From the NCBI RefSeq assembly GCF_900114155.1, contig NZ_FOSC01000005.1, positions 124,001-188,000 of the forward strand: a stretch of DNA of 64,000 nucleotides, in the 5' to 3' direction. The stretch comes from Marinobacter persicus. Its GTDB lineage: Bacteria; Pseudomonadota; Gammaproteobacteria; Pseudomonadales; Oleiphilaceae. Below, in pieces: positions 16,950 to 25,917 of this stretch (its first letter is position 1; every line of letters starts with the position of its first letter). The notes beneath the pieces are model-generated. The model searched no databases. It worked only from the letters and a program-made list of their open reading frames with translations, and was not told the origin of the DNA. Made by a program: the position numbers and the translations under genes.

Positions 16950-19574
16950 ATGAATACTCAGTACAGAAAATCCCTCCCGGGCACCAGCCTGGAATACTAC
17001 GATACCCGCCAGGCGGTGGAAGAAATCCAGCCGGGTTCTTACGACAAACTGCCATACACCTCCAAAATCCTGGCGGAACAGCTGGTTCGCCGTTGCGATG
17101 CGGAGTCTCTGACTGATTCACTCAAGCAGCTTATTGAGCGCAAGCGCGAGAAGGATTTCCCCTGGTATCCCGCGCGCGTTGTGTGTCACGACATCCTGGG
17201 CCAGACCGCACTGGTTGACCTGGCCGGCCTGCGTGACGCCATTGCCGAAAAAGGCGGCGATCCCGCCAAGGTAAACCCCGTTGTTCCCACCCAGCTGATC
17301 GTGGACCACTCCCTGGCCGTGGAACACGCCGGTTTTGAAGAAGACGCGTTTGACCAGAACCGCGCCATTGAAGACCGCCGTAACGAAGACCGTTTTCACT
17401 TTATCGACTGGACCCGCACCGCGTTCAAGAACGTGGACGTGATTCCGGCCGGTAACGGCATCATGCACCAGATCAACCTGGAAAAGATGTCTCCCGTTAT
17501 CCAGCACCGTCCGGACGAAGATGGCCATCAGATTGCCTTCCCGGACACCTGTGTGGGCACCGACAGCCACACCCCGCACATTGATGCCCTGGGCGTTATC
17601 GCCGTGGGTGTGGGCGGCCTGGAAGCCGAAACCGTTATGCTCGGCCAGCCCTCCATGATGCGCCTGCCGGACATCGTGGGTGTGAAACTGACCGGCGAAC
17701 GCCAGCCGGGCATCACCGCCACCGACATCGTCCTGGCCATTACCGAATTCCTGCGCAAAGAGCGCGTGGTTGGCGCCTACCTCGAATTCTTCGGTGAAGG
17801 TGCTTCCAGCCTGACCATCGGCGACCGTGCCACCATCTCCAACATGACACCGGAGTACGGTGCCACCGCCGCGATGTTCTACATCGACGAGCAGACCACC
17901 GACTACCTGAAGCTGACCGGTCGTGAGCCGGAGCAGGTGGACCTGGTCGAGAAGTACGCCAAGGAAACCGGCCTGTGGGCCGACCAGATGACCGGCGCCG
18001 AGTACGAGCGCGTGCTGGAATTTGATCTCTCCACCGTGGTGCGCAACGTGGCTGGTCCGTCCAACCCGCACCGCCGTGTGGCCACCTCTGATCTGCACGA
18101 CCAGGGCATTGCCGTGAATCTGGACAAGGCGCTGGAAGAAGAGAAGAAGGGTCTGATGCCGGACGGCGCGGTGATCATCGCCGCCATCACTTCCTGCACC
18201 AACACCTCCAACCCGCGTAACGTGGTGGCCGCCGGCCTGCTGGCCAAGAAAGCCAACGAGCTGGGCCTGATCCGCAAGCCCTGGGTGAAATCCTCTTTCG
18301 CGCCGGGTTCCAAGGTGGCGCGCCTATACCTGGAAGAAGCCGGCCTGCTGCCGGAGCTGGAAAAGCTCGGCTTTGGCATCGTGGCTTATGCCTGCACCAC
18401 CTGTAACGGTATGTCCGGCGCGCTGGACCCGAAAATCCAGCAGGAAATCATCGACCGCGACCTGTACTCCACAGCCGTGCTTTCCGGTAACCGTAACTTC
18501 GACGGCCGGATTCACCCCTACGCCAAGCAGGCGTTCCTGGCCTCGCCGCCGCTGGTCGTGGCCTACGCCATTGCCGGCACCATCCGCTTCGATATCGAGC
18601 AGGATGCCCTGGCGTATGACAAGGATGGCAATCCGGTGACCCTCAAGGACATCTGGCCGTCCGACGAGGAAATCGACCGCATCGTGGGTGAGTTCGTGAA
18701 GCCGGAGCAGTTCAAGTCCGTCTACATCCCGATGTTCAACCTGGACGAAGCTGAGCAGGCCGAAAGCCCGCTGTACGACTGGCGCCCGATGTCCACCTAC
18801 ATCCGTCGCCCGCCGTACTGGGAAGGTGCACTGGCGGCCGAGCGCACCATGACCGGCATGCGTCCGCTGGCGGTGCTGGGTGACAACATCACCACCGACC
18901 ACCTGTCGCCGTCCAACGCCATCATGATGGACTCGGCAGCCGGTGAGTACCTGCACAAGATGGGCCTGCCGGAGGAGGACTTTAACTCCTACGCAACCCA
19001 CCGGGGCGATCACCTGACTGCCCAGCGCGCGACTCTGGCCAACCCGAAACTGCTGAACGAAATGGTTCGGGACGAAAACGGCGAGATCATCCAGGGCTCC
19101 CTGGCGCGCCTGGAGCCGGAAGGCGACGTGAAGCGCATGTGGGACGTGATCGAAACCTACATGGACCGCAAACAGCCGCTGATCATCGTTGCCGGTGCCG
19201 ACTACGGCCAGGGCTCATCCCGTGACTGGGCCGCCAAGGGCGTTCGCCTGGCGGGTGTGGAAGTGATCGTGGCCGAAGGCTTCGAGCGTATCCACCGCAC
19301 CAACCTGGTGGGCATGGGCGTACTGCCGCTGCAGTTCAGGGAAGGCGAAACCCGCCACACCTACAACATCGACGGCACCGAGACTTTCGATGTGAAGGGT
19401 GAGATCGCGCCGGGCGCCGAACTGACCCTGGTGATTCATCGCAAGAACGGCGAGAGCGTGGAAGTACCGGTGATTTGTCGCCTGGACACCGAAGCGGAGC
19501 TGAATATCTACTCCGCCGGTGGTGTACTGCAGCGCTTCGCCCAGGACTTCCTGGAAGCCGAAGGCGCGGCTTAA
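16950..19574 (+). CDS. acnD: Fe/S-dependent 2-methylisocitrate dehydratase AcnD
   Basis: 874 residues, aconitase superfamily. The [4Fe-4S] ligands are Cys416 in TSCTNTSNP and Cys482/Cys485 in ACTTCNG. The large N-terminal part holds domains 1-3, and the swivelling domain 4 near the C-terminus includes GQGSSRDWAAKG. AcnD dehydrates 2-methylcitrate to a methylaconitate isomer and works with PrpF. The ribosome site is weak (AAGAGA, about 11 bases off). The gene is bracketed by members of one palindromic repeat family on both sides. Confidence 0.95.
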   Translation: MNTQYRKSLPGTSLEYYDTRQAVEEIQPGSYDKLPYTSKILAEQLVRRCDAESLTDSLKQLIERKREKDFPWYPARVVCHDILGQTALVDLAGLRDAIAEKGGDPAKVNPVVPTQLIVDHSLAVEHAGFEEDAFDQNRAIEDRRNEDRFHFIDWTRTAFKNVDVIPAGNGIMHQINLEKMSPVIQHRPDEDGHQIAFPDTCVGTDSHTPHIDALGVIAVGVGGLEAETVMLGQPSMMRLPDIVGVKLTGERQPGITATDIVLAITEFLRKERVVGAYLEFFGEGASSLTIGDRATISNMTPEYGATAAMFYIDEQTTDYLKLTGREPEQVDLVEKYAKETGLWADQMTGAEYERVLEFDLSTVVRNVAGPSNPHRRVATSDLHDQGIAVNLDKALEEEKKGLMPDGAVIIAAITSCTNTSNPRNVVAAGLLAKKANELGLIRKPWVKSSFAPGSKVARLYLEEAGLLPELEKLGFGIVAYACTTCNGMSGALDPKIQQEIIDRDLYSTAVLSGNRNFDGRIHPYAKQAFLASPPLVVAYAIAGTIRFDIEQDALAYDKDGNPVTLKDIWPSDEEIDRIVGEFVKPEQFKSVYIPMFNLDEAEQAESPLYDWRPMSTYIRRPPYWEGALAAERTMTGMRPLAVLGDNITTDHLSPSNAIMMDSAAGEYLHKMGLPEEDFNSYATHRGDHLTAQRATLANPKLLNEMVRDENGEIIQGSLARLEPEGDVKRMWDVIETYMDRKQPLIIVAGADYGQGSSRDWAAKGVRLAGVEVIVAEGFERIHRTNLVGMGVLPLQFREGETRHTYNIDGTETFDVKGEIAPGAELTLVIHRKNGESVEVPVICRLDTEAELNIYSAGGVLQRFAQDFLEAEGAA

Positions 19575-19585
19575 GGGCTTAATTG

Positions 19586-19775
19586 GCCACGGAATCCACG
19601 GAAGAATACGGAAAAAAGAAAAGACAAAAAGATTGAGGATTGGCCACGAAACCCACTAAATCCACGAAAAAAAGCATTAAAGCTGTTTTTCATTTCGTGT
19701 TCTTTCGTGGGTTTCGTGGCTAAAAATGTCTTTGTTTTTGTCTTTTCCTTCCGTGGTTTCCGTGGATTCCGTGGC
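19586..19775. repeat. About 190-bp nested palindrome between acnD and prpF
   Basis: Three sets of inverted arms nest inside each other. The outer perfect 18-mers are at 19586-19603 and 19758-19775 (beginning GCCACGGAATCC). The middle 13-mers GAAAAGACAAAAA are at 19618-19630 and 19735-19747. The inner 14-mers GCCACGAAACCCAC are at 19643-19656 and 19707-19720. A further CACGAAA/TTTCGTG pair lies inside, at 19663-19669 and 19693-19699. The element fills nearly the whole gap and is AT-richer than its neighbours. It resembles the CCACGGA/CCACGAA-type repeats seen between genes in many bacteria (from memory). Confidence 0.85.
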
Positions 19776-19806
19776 AAAAAAAATGCTTTAAAACAGAGGC
19801 ATTCCC

Positions 19807-20985
19807 ATGAGTTTCCCGAAGCAAATCAAAGTACCCGCCACCTACATGCGTGGCGGTACCAGTAAGGGCGTGTTTTTCCGCCTGCAGGATCTCCCGGAGC
19901 CGTGCCAGGTGCCGGGCGAGGCCCGCGACAAGCTGCTGCTGCGGGTGATCGGCAGCCCCGATCCCTACCAGAAGCAGATCGACGGCCTGGGTAACGCCAC
20001 CTCCAGCACCAGTAAATCGGTGATCCTGGCCGAGCCAACCCAGCCGGATCACGACGTGGATTACCTGTTCGGCCAGGTGTCCATCGATAAGCCGTTTGTG
20101 GACTGGAGCGGTAACTGTGGCAACCTGACTGCCGCCGTTGGCGCCTTTGCCATTCATGGCGGCTTTGTGCCGAAAGAGCGGATTCCGGAAAACGGCGTCT
20201 GCACCGTGCGCATCTGGCAGGCCAACATCAAGAAAACCATCGTGGCACACGTGCCCATTACCGATGGTGAAGTCCAGGAAACCGGCGATTTCGAGCTGGA
20301 CGGGGTGACCTTCCCGGCGGCCGAGATCGAAGTGGAATTCATGGACCCGGCCGATGGCGACGGCGCCATGTTCCCCACCGGCAACGTGGTGGACGACCTG
20401 GAAGTCCCGGGCGTTGGCACCCTGAAAGCTTCCATAATCAATGCCGGCATTCCCACCATCTTCCTTAACGCCGAGGACATTGGCTACAAGGGCACCGAAT
20501 TGCAGGAAGACATCAACAGCGATCCGAAAGCGCTGGAAATGTTCGAAACCATCCGTGCCCACGGTGCCGTGAAAATGGGCCTGATCAAGGACATCAGTGA
20601 GGCCGCCAATCGCCAGCACACCCCGAAAGTGGCGTTTGTCGCCAAGCCGGTGGAGTATGTGGCGTCCAGCGGTAAAACCATTACGCCGGACGACGTGGAC
20701 GTACTGGTGCGGGCGCTGTCCATGGGCAAACTGCACCATGCCATGATGGGCACCGCCGCAGTGGCCATTGCCACTGCCTCTGCGGTACCCGGAACGCTGG
20801 TGAACCTGGCCGCCGGTGGTGGCGAGCGCAAGCATGTGACCTTTGGCCACCCCTCCGGCACACTGCGTGTGGGTGCCGAAGCCTCGCAGGTGAACGGCGA
20901 ATGGACGGCCACCAAGGCGATCATGAGCCGCAGTGCACGGATCATTATGGAAGGTAACGTTCGGGTGCCCGGCGATACCTTCTGA
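19807..20985 (+). CDS. prpF: 2-Methylaconitate cis-trans isomerase PrpF
   Basis: 392 residues. The opening block PATYMRGGTSKGVFF and the later DWSGNCGNLT segment are characteristic of PrpF, a diaminopimelate-epimerase-fold isomerase that converts the AcnD product for hydration by an aconitase. GAGG 7 bases before the ATG serves as ribosome site. It always accompanies acnD, as here. Confidence 0.96.
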   Translation: MSFPKQIKVPATYMRGGTSKGVFFRLQDLPEPCQVPGEARDKLLLRVIGSPDPYQKQIDGLGNATSSTSKSVILAEPTQPDHDVDYLFGQVSIDKPFVDWSGNCGNLTAAVGAFAIHGGFVPKERIPENGVCTVRIWQANIKKTIVAHVPITDGEVQETGDFELDGVTFPAAEIEVEFMDPADGDGAMFPTGNVVDDLEVPGVGTLKASIINAGIPTIFLNAEDIGYKGTELQEDINSDPKALEMFETIRAHGAVKMGLIKDISEAANRQHTPKVAFVAKPVEYVASSGKTITPDDVDVLVRALSMGKLHHAMMGTAAVAIATASAVPGTLVNLAAGGGERKHVTFGHPSGTLRVGAEASQVNGEWTATKAIMSRSARIIMEGNVRVPGDTF

Positions 20986-21016
20986 GTAATTGAATCGGTT
21001 GGCTGTGACCGATTGT

Positions 21017-21075
21017 GCCCCTGAGCCACAAACCGACTATCTTTTGATAGAAGGGGAGTCGCCAGGGGCTTTTTT
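21017..21075 (+). terminator. Stem-loop with T-run between prpF and prpD (terminator or attenuator)
   Basis: GCCCCTG (21017-21023) pairs with CAGGGGC (21063-21069), followed by six T bases (21070-21075). Inside the 39-base loop is a second small hairpin, CTATC-TTTT-GATAG (21037-21050). Because prpD follows on the same strand only 30 bases later, this would act as a partial terminator or polarity element and not as the operon end. Confidence 0.5.
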
Positions 21076-21105
21076 GTTTCCAATGCGTCCGAAAGGAGGC
21101 CAGCT

Positions 21106-22590
21106 ATGTCAGCAACCTTTGATGTCAACGAACGCCCGGATTACGACGACGTACTGCAGCAGATTGCAGACTACGTGCTGAATTACCGGATCGACAGCGA
21201 TGAGGCCTGGAACACTGCCCGCAACTGCCTGATCGACACCCTGGGCTGCGGCCTGCTGGCGTTGCGTTTTCCCGAATGTACCAAGCATCTGGGGCCACTG
21301 GTGGAAGGCACCACGGTGCCCAATGGTGCGCGCGTGCCGGGTACGCCCTTCCGGCTGGATCCGGTGAAAGCCGCCTGGGACATTGGCTGTATCGTGCGCT
21401 GGCTGGACTACAACGACACCTGGCTGGCGGCCGAGTGGGGCCACCCTTCCGACAACCTGGGCGCGATCCTGGCGGTGGCCGACCACCTGTCCCAGAAGCG
21501 CATCGCCGAGGGCAAATCGCCGCTGGTGATGAAAGACGTGCTGGAAGCCATGATCATGGCCCACGAAATTCAGGGCGTGCTGGCGCTGGAGAACTCCTTC
21601 AACCGGGTGGGTCTGGACCACGTGGTGCTGGTGAAAGTCGCCTCCACCGCCGTGGCCGCCAAGCTGATGGGCGCCAACCGGGAGCAGATGCTGTCGGCGC
21701 TCTCCCATGCCTGGGTGGATGGCCAGGCCCTGCGTACCTATCGCCATGCCCCCAACGCCGGTTCCCGGAAATCCTGGGCTGCCGGTGATGCCAGCAGCCG
21801 GGGGGTAAGACTGGCGGATATGGCCATGCGCGGGGAAATGGGCATTCCCGGCGTGTTGACCGCGCCCCAGTGGGGCTTCTATGACGTGCTGTTCAGCAAG
21901 ACCAACAAGGACCAGAAACTCAAGCCGGAAGACCAGCGTCGGTTCTCGCTGCCGCAGCCGTTTGGCAGCTACGTGATGGAAAACGTGCTGTTCAAGATTT
22001 CCTTCCCGGCCGAGTTCCACGCCCAGACTGCCGCCGAGGCTGCGGTAACGTTGCACCCGGAGGTGAAGGACCGGTTGGCGGATATCGACAAAATCGTGAT
22101 CACCACCCACGAATCCGCCATTCGTATCATCTCCAAGGTGGGCAAACTGGCCAACCCGGCGGACCGGGACCACTGCCTGCAATACATGACTGCCGTACCG
22201 CTGATCTTCGGTAGCCTGACCGCCGAGCATTACGAAGACGGCTTTCACAACGCCCATCCGGAAATCGACGAGCTGCGCGACAAGATGGAAGTGGTGGAAG
22301 ACGAGCGTTACACCCGGGAATATCTGGAAGAAGACAAGCGCTCGATCGCCAACGCCATTCAGGTGTTTTTCAAGGACGGTTCCAGTACCGACAAGGTGGC
22401 CGTGGAATACCCGATTGGCCACCGGCGCCGTCGGGAAGAGGGGATTCCGCTGCTGGAAGACAAGTTCCGGGCCAATCTGGCAACCCGGTTCCCGGCGCAT
22501 CGCTGTGACACCATTTTCGAGTTGTGTCGTGACCAGAAGGCCCTGGAAGACACTCCGGTCTCCGAGTTTTCAGCGCTGTTCGTGATCTGA
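21106..22590 (+). CDS. prpD: 2-Methylcitrate dehydratase PrpD
   Basis: 494 residues, MmgE/PrpD family, cofactor-free dehydratase. Family blocks seen include [10 protein letters not shown] near 45, the [19 protein letters not shown] stretch near 100 (active-site region) and the [16 protein letters not shown] block near 203. A strong AAAGGAGG site precedes the ATG. Its presence after acnD-prpF gives the operon two different routes for the same dehydration step, one iron-sulfur dependent and one not. This pairing is also found in Pseudomonas. Last gene of the cluster; convergent with the sensor kinase. Confidence 0.95.
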   Translation: MSATFDVNERPDYDDVLQQIADYVLNYRIDSDEAWNTARNCLIDTLGCGLLALRFPECTKHLGPLVEGTTVPNGARVPGTPFRLDPVKAAWDIGCIVRWLDYNDTWLAAEWGHPSDNLGAILAVADHLSQKRIAEGKSPLVMKDVLEAMIMAHEIQGVLALENSFNRVGLDHVVLVKVASTAVAAKLMGANREQMLSALSHAWVDGQALRTYRHAPNAGSRKSWAAGDASSRGVRLADMAMRGEMGIPGVLTAPQWGFYDVLFSKTNKDQKLKPEDQRRFSLPQPFGSYVMENVLFKISFPAEFHAQTAAEAAVTLHPEVKDRLADIDKIVITTHESAIRIISKVGKLANPADRDHCLQYMTAVPLIFGSLTAEHYEDGFHNAHPEIDELRDKMEVVEDERYTREYLEEDKRSIANAIQVFFKDGSSTDKVAVEYPIGHRRRREEGIPLLEDKFRANLATRFPAHRCDTIFELCRDQKALEDTPVSEFSALFVI

Positions 22591-22605
22591 CCGGTCGCGA
22601 TTGGA

Positions 22606-24765
22606 TCACAAAGTCTCCGAATCCCGTACCGACAGGCGGGATTCGATTCGTTCCAGCGCACTGGCAATACGCTCCAGGCTGCCGGCTACCGAGCGCCATT
22701 GCCGCTCGGAAACCGTCGTGGCCTGTTCCGGTTCCAGTGTTGGAATCCTGTCCTGCGGTGTCGCACGGCTACCGGGGGCGGGCCGTTTCTTCCGATCCAG
22801 TTCCGGCTCTTCTCCGAGCAGCTCCATGCGGATCGACTCAAGATCGTAGGGATCGATAAACGGCCGGTCACGGATGAAGTCGTCGCTCATGCCGCACCCG
22901 CTGTCCTGGATAAACAGCACCGCCTGTTCCGGGGATACTTTCAGGCTCAGGGTAACCTCGCCATCGGCCGGGGTTGCATCCTGGGCGTTCCGGATCAGGT
23001 GCTCCAGGGCGGCTCGCAGCTTTTCCGCGTTGGCGCACAGCAGCAGGCGTTCGGGGTATTCCACCAGTCGGGGCGCCGGTTGGTGTTTGCCGGACCGTTC
23101 CAGCAGCTCATGCAACACGGTTACCAGATCGGTCTGCGTGCGTGGTGCCGGTTCTTTTCCATTCGGGTTTTGCAGGTGTTCCAGCAGGTTGGACATCTTG
23201 CGCACCGCGTGATCGGTGGTGGTGATCATGTCATTGATGAACTCCGGGTTGTCCCGGTGCCGGGGCGCGTTCTTTACCAGCAACGACAGCTGGGCGATCA
23301 GTGTTTTCAAATCGTGGACCATGAACGCCGACACCTTGTTGACCGCCTCGAACTGTCTTGCCTGCAACAAACGGTTCTGCGCATCCTCCTGGGCCAGGAG
23401 GTTGCATGCCTGGCGGGCCACTACCTTGATCAGGTCAAAATTCTCCCAGTTGAGATCAACCCGGGTATCCGGGGCGCTGATCAGTGCAATCCCGTAAAGG
23501 TCATTACCCAGGTAAAGGGGAATCAACAGCCATGGGCGCTCGAATGCTTCAATGGTTTCGGGCAGCTCCAGAAAATCGTACCGGGCGGGGTCTGCCCGGT
23601 ATTCCCCCAGGTCGATAATCCATTCATGTTGCTGGAAATAGGTGGCCAGGGGACCGTGGGCGTCGAGGTTGCCATACTTTCGGGCTTCCAGGTTCAGGGT
23701 CGCTTTCAGCGCATAATGGTTTGTGTCATCTTTCAGCCAGAGCGCGCCCCGGCTGCTTTCCACCAGCCCGGCCAGGATGCTGATCGCCCGCTCAGCCAGG
23801 GGCGGGCCCTGTTCCAGGTTGGCCAACTCCCGGGTCATCTTCAGCCACTCTTCCCGGTAGTCGTATTTGTAATCAAAAAAGTTCTGGCCGATGAACACCA
23901 TCATGCGGGCCCGTACCCGGCGCGAGACCAGAACCGTGATCAGGAACACCAGGGCAATGCTGATGAAGACCACCTGCAGTGCCTCGCCCCAGTCACCGCC
24001 CAGAACCCGCACGTAGTAGCCGCCGATGGCCAGAAACAACAGATAACCGCCACCGAGAACCAGCGTGCCCGCGTGGAACGCCGCTGTGCGGGATAGCCGG
24101 AAATCCACCGGCTGGCGACGGGTATTGATGATGTTCACGGCAAACAGGGGGACCAGTGCGGCATTCACCAGACCCCTGGCCTGCCAGAAAGGGTCGGCAA
24201 TGCGCCCGAATAACAGCGCATCGGCATACATCAGAAAATCGTAGGCAAAGATAGACGCCACGCCGATGCACAGGTATTTCAGCGCGGAGCGGCCAAAACT
24301 TGGGGAATTGCGCCAGATCTGTTCCACCAGGGACAGGGCCAGCAGGGAGAGGGCAATCTGGCCGATCAAACGTCCTTTACCATTCACCAGGCCGTGGGTG
24401 ATCAGCCACTCGAGAACCGCCAGTATGGCCAGGGCTGAAGCCAGTGTGACCAGCCCAATAAGGGCGATGCGACGGACACGGTTGCCGGTTGGCATCTGGT
24501 TGGCGGCCGTGCGAAGTATGGCCACCAGCAGCAGAATCCAGGCGCCATCGCGCAGTACTTCCAGCAGATAGCGAAGCGTGAAGTTTGCCTGGCCGGTCAG
24601 CGGCTGCAGGGCCAGCACCAGAGCCCAAAGGCAACTGATCACGGCTGCGATCAGTAATACACGGTCAATATTCCGCCGTAGATAGCGGGCCGCCACCATG
24701 GCCGAAAGCATGGCGTAAAGAGCGGCGGCCAGACCGTAACTGATGATGCCTGGGTCCTTGAGCAT
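22606..24765 (-). CDS. prsK: PrsK-like membrane sensor histidine kinase with truncated ATP-binding domain
   Basis: 719 residues. The N-terminal 280 or so carry about eight membrane helices; a GAF-type domain follows (about 310-460). The dimerisation helix contains the phospho-accepting His484 in FMVHDLKT, then an N-box (EHLIRNAQDAT) and the G1 box beginning Asp621 (DSGCGMS). This order matches PrsK, the kinase of PEP-CTERM/exosortase systems. After FIRDRPF (Phe636) the usual F-box and the G2 box are absent; instead there is an 83-residue, polar, partly coiled-coil tail (IDPYDLESIRMELL ... SLERIASALERIESRL). Without the rest of the lid region, ATP binding is doubtful. No PrsR partner or exosortase gene is in the window. 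Confidence 0.75.
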   Translation of the reverse strand: MLKDPGIISYGLAAALYAMLSAMVAARYLRRNIDRVLLIAAVISCLWALVLALQPLTGQANFTLRYLLEVLRDGAWILLLVAILRTAANQMPTGNRVRRIALIGLVTLASALAILAVLEWLITHGLVNGKGRLIGQIALSLLALSLVEQIWRNSPSFGRSALKYLCIGVASIFAYDFLMYADALLFGRIADPFWQARGLVNAALVPLFAVNIINTRRQPVDFRLSRTAAFHAGTLVLGGGYLLFLAIGGYYVRVLGGDWGEALQVVFISIALVFLITVLVSRRVRARMMVFIGQNFFDYKYDYREEWLKMTRELANLEQGPPLAERAISILAGLVESSRGALWLKDDTNHYALKATLNLEARKYGNLDAHGPLATYFQQHEWIIDLGEYRADPARYDFLELPETIEAFERPWLLIPLYLGNDLYGIALISAPDTRVDLNWENFDLIKVVARQACNLLAQEDAQNRLLQARQFEAVNKVSAFMVHDLKTLIAQLSLLVKNAPRHRDNPEFINDMITTTDHAVRKMSNLLEHLQNPNGKEPAPRTQTDLVTVLHELLERSGKHQPAPRLVEYPERLLLCANAEKLRAALEHLIRNAQDATPADGEVTLSLKVSPEQAVLFIQDSGCGMSDDFIRDRPFIDPYDLESIRMELLGEEPELDRKKRPAPGSRATPQDRIPTLEPEQATTVSERQWRSVAGSLERIASALERIESRLSVRDSETL

Positions 24766-24866
24766 CGGGCTGTCCTTACGTGTATTTGCTTAGCGGCAGT
24801 GTGAAGAAAAACCGCCGGACGGGCGCATTTGAATTTACAATAGCCCAAAATTCCGGAGACCCGCCA

Positions 24867-25628
24867 ATGCAATCCAACAATGCCAAAGCCGTTATCGTTC
24901 CCCTGCCTGATCCCCTGCTGGCATCGGCCAGCGAGCAACTGGACAGGGCCGCTGGTACCGGGGCGGGCGTTTCCGGGCCTTCGGGTGCCGCAACCATGCC
25001 CCTGGCCGAAGAATGGCTCGATTCCCTGGCCGAAGGTCTTGGCGAGAAAGGCTGGCTGGAGTTGGATCTGAACGACTACCTGCCCGCCGGACTGCTGCCG
25101 GCACTGGCGAACGAAGTGGCGATCCTGCACCAGACCGAGGCCATGGCCCGTGCCGGTATCGGGCGTGGGACTGATCTGGTGAAAGACCGCAGCGTGCGCC
25201 GCGACAGGATTGCCTGGCTGGAAGGTTTCACCGAGGCCCAGGCCATGCTGTTCACCTTTCTGGATGCGCTGCGTGACGGGTTGAATCGCCGCCTGTTCCT
25301 GAACCTCAAAAGGTTCGAAGCGCATTACGCCACCTATCAGCCTGGTGATTTCTACAAAAGGCATCTGGACAGTTTCCGGGGCAGGGCGTCGCGGGTGGTC
25401 AGCCTGGTGTTGTACCTGAACGAGAACTGGGGGCTGGAAGATGGCGGTGAGCTCCGGGTTTTCGACAGCCAGGATCACCAGCAGGCCGTGGGAATGGTGC
25501 GACCAACCGCTGGCCGCGCCGTGCTGTTTCTCAGTGAGGAAGTACCGCACGAGGTGCTGCCGGCCAACCGGACCCGCTTCAGCATTGCCTGCTGGTTCCG
25601 GCAGGACGAAGTGCCACTGCCACTGTAA
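24867..25628 (+). CDS. 2-oxoglutarate/Fe(II)-dependent oxygenase (prolyl-4-hydroxylase fold)
   Basis: 253 residues from the ATG at 24867, chosen for GGAG 9 bases upstream; the frame is open back to 24780 without a ribosome site. The iron triad is His166 and Asp168 (YKRHLDSF) and His228 (EVPHEVLP), and Arg237 should bind 2-oxoglutarate. Bacterial relatives hydroxylate proline in translation factors or other proteins; the substrate here is not identifiable. It is divergent from the PrsK-like kinase and just upstream of the SRP RNA. Confidence 0.85.
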   Translation: MQSNNAKAVIVPLPDPLLASASEQLDRAAGTGAGVSGPSGAATMPLAEEWLDSLAEGLGEKGWLELDLNDYLPAGLLPALANEVAILHQTEAMARAGIGRGTDLVKDRSVRRDRIAWLEGFTEAQAMLFTFLDALRDGLNRRLFLNLKRFEAHYATYQPGDFYKRHLDSFRGRASRVVSLVLYLNENWGLEDGGELRVFDSQDHQQAVGMVRPTAGRAVLFLSEEVPHEVLPANRTRFSIACWFRQDEVPLPL

Positions 25629-25632
25629 AGCG

Positions 25633-25661
25633 TTGTAGAGTCTGAAACCTTCTGTTACTAT
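25633..25661 (+). promoter_or_regulatory. Promoter of the 4.5S RNA
   Basis: The -35 box TTGTAG (25633-25638) and -10 box TACTAT (25656-25661) have a 17-base spacer and are followed by GCGCGCC, a GC-rich discriminator usual for growth-controlled stable RNAs. Transcription would begin about 30 bases before the mature RNA end. Confidence 0.5.
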
Positions 25662-25699
25662 GCGCGCCGCTTTCAGGGAAAAATCCTGAAACGCCGTTA

Positions 25700-25812
25700 T
25701 GGTGGCCCCATTGGTGCCTCCGCAACATGAAACCGTGAACCCGGTCAGGCCCGGAAGGGAGCAGCCGCAGCGGTGGATTTGTGTGCCGGAGGATTGCTGG
25801 TGGGGTCACCCC
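25700..25812 (+). ncRNA. ffs: Signal recognition particle 4.5S RNA
   Basis: About 113 bases. The ends pair (GGTGGCCCCA with TGGGGTCACC, one G-U), and the conserved SRP domain is intact: GGTCAGGCCCGGAAGGGAGCAGCC has the GGAA tetraloop closing the helix and the internal loop bases AGCAG bound by Ffh. The RNA joins Ffh to target membrane proteins to the translocon. Its position just upstream of dnaX matches other gammaproteobacteria. Exact ends are uncertain by a few bases. Confidence 0.92.
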
Positions 25813-25917
25813 CAGACTTCCCCCTTCCGATCCCTTGTCTTCATTCGTCTTACTAACTTCTGTCTGTGTCCGGTCCGTGCTAAAGTTGGGCCCATTTTTC
25901 ACGGCAGTTGACGGACT

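Noticed and set aside
22699..24096. A 465-codon open frame on the plus strand opposite the sensor kinase
   Set aside because: Composition-driven antisense frame; the minus-strand protein has clear membrane, GAF and kinase motifs.
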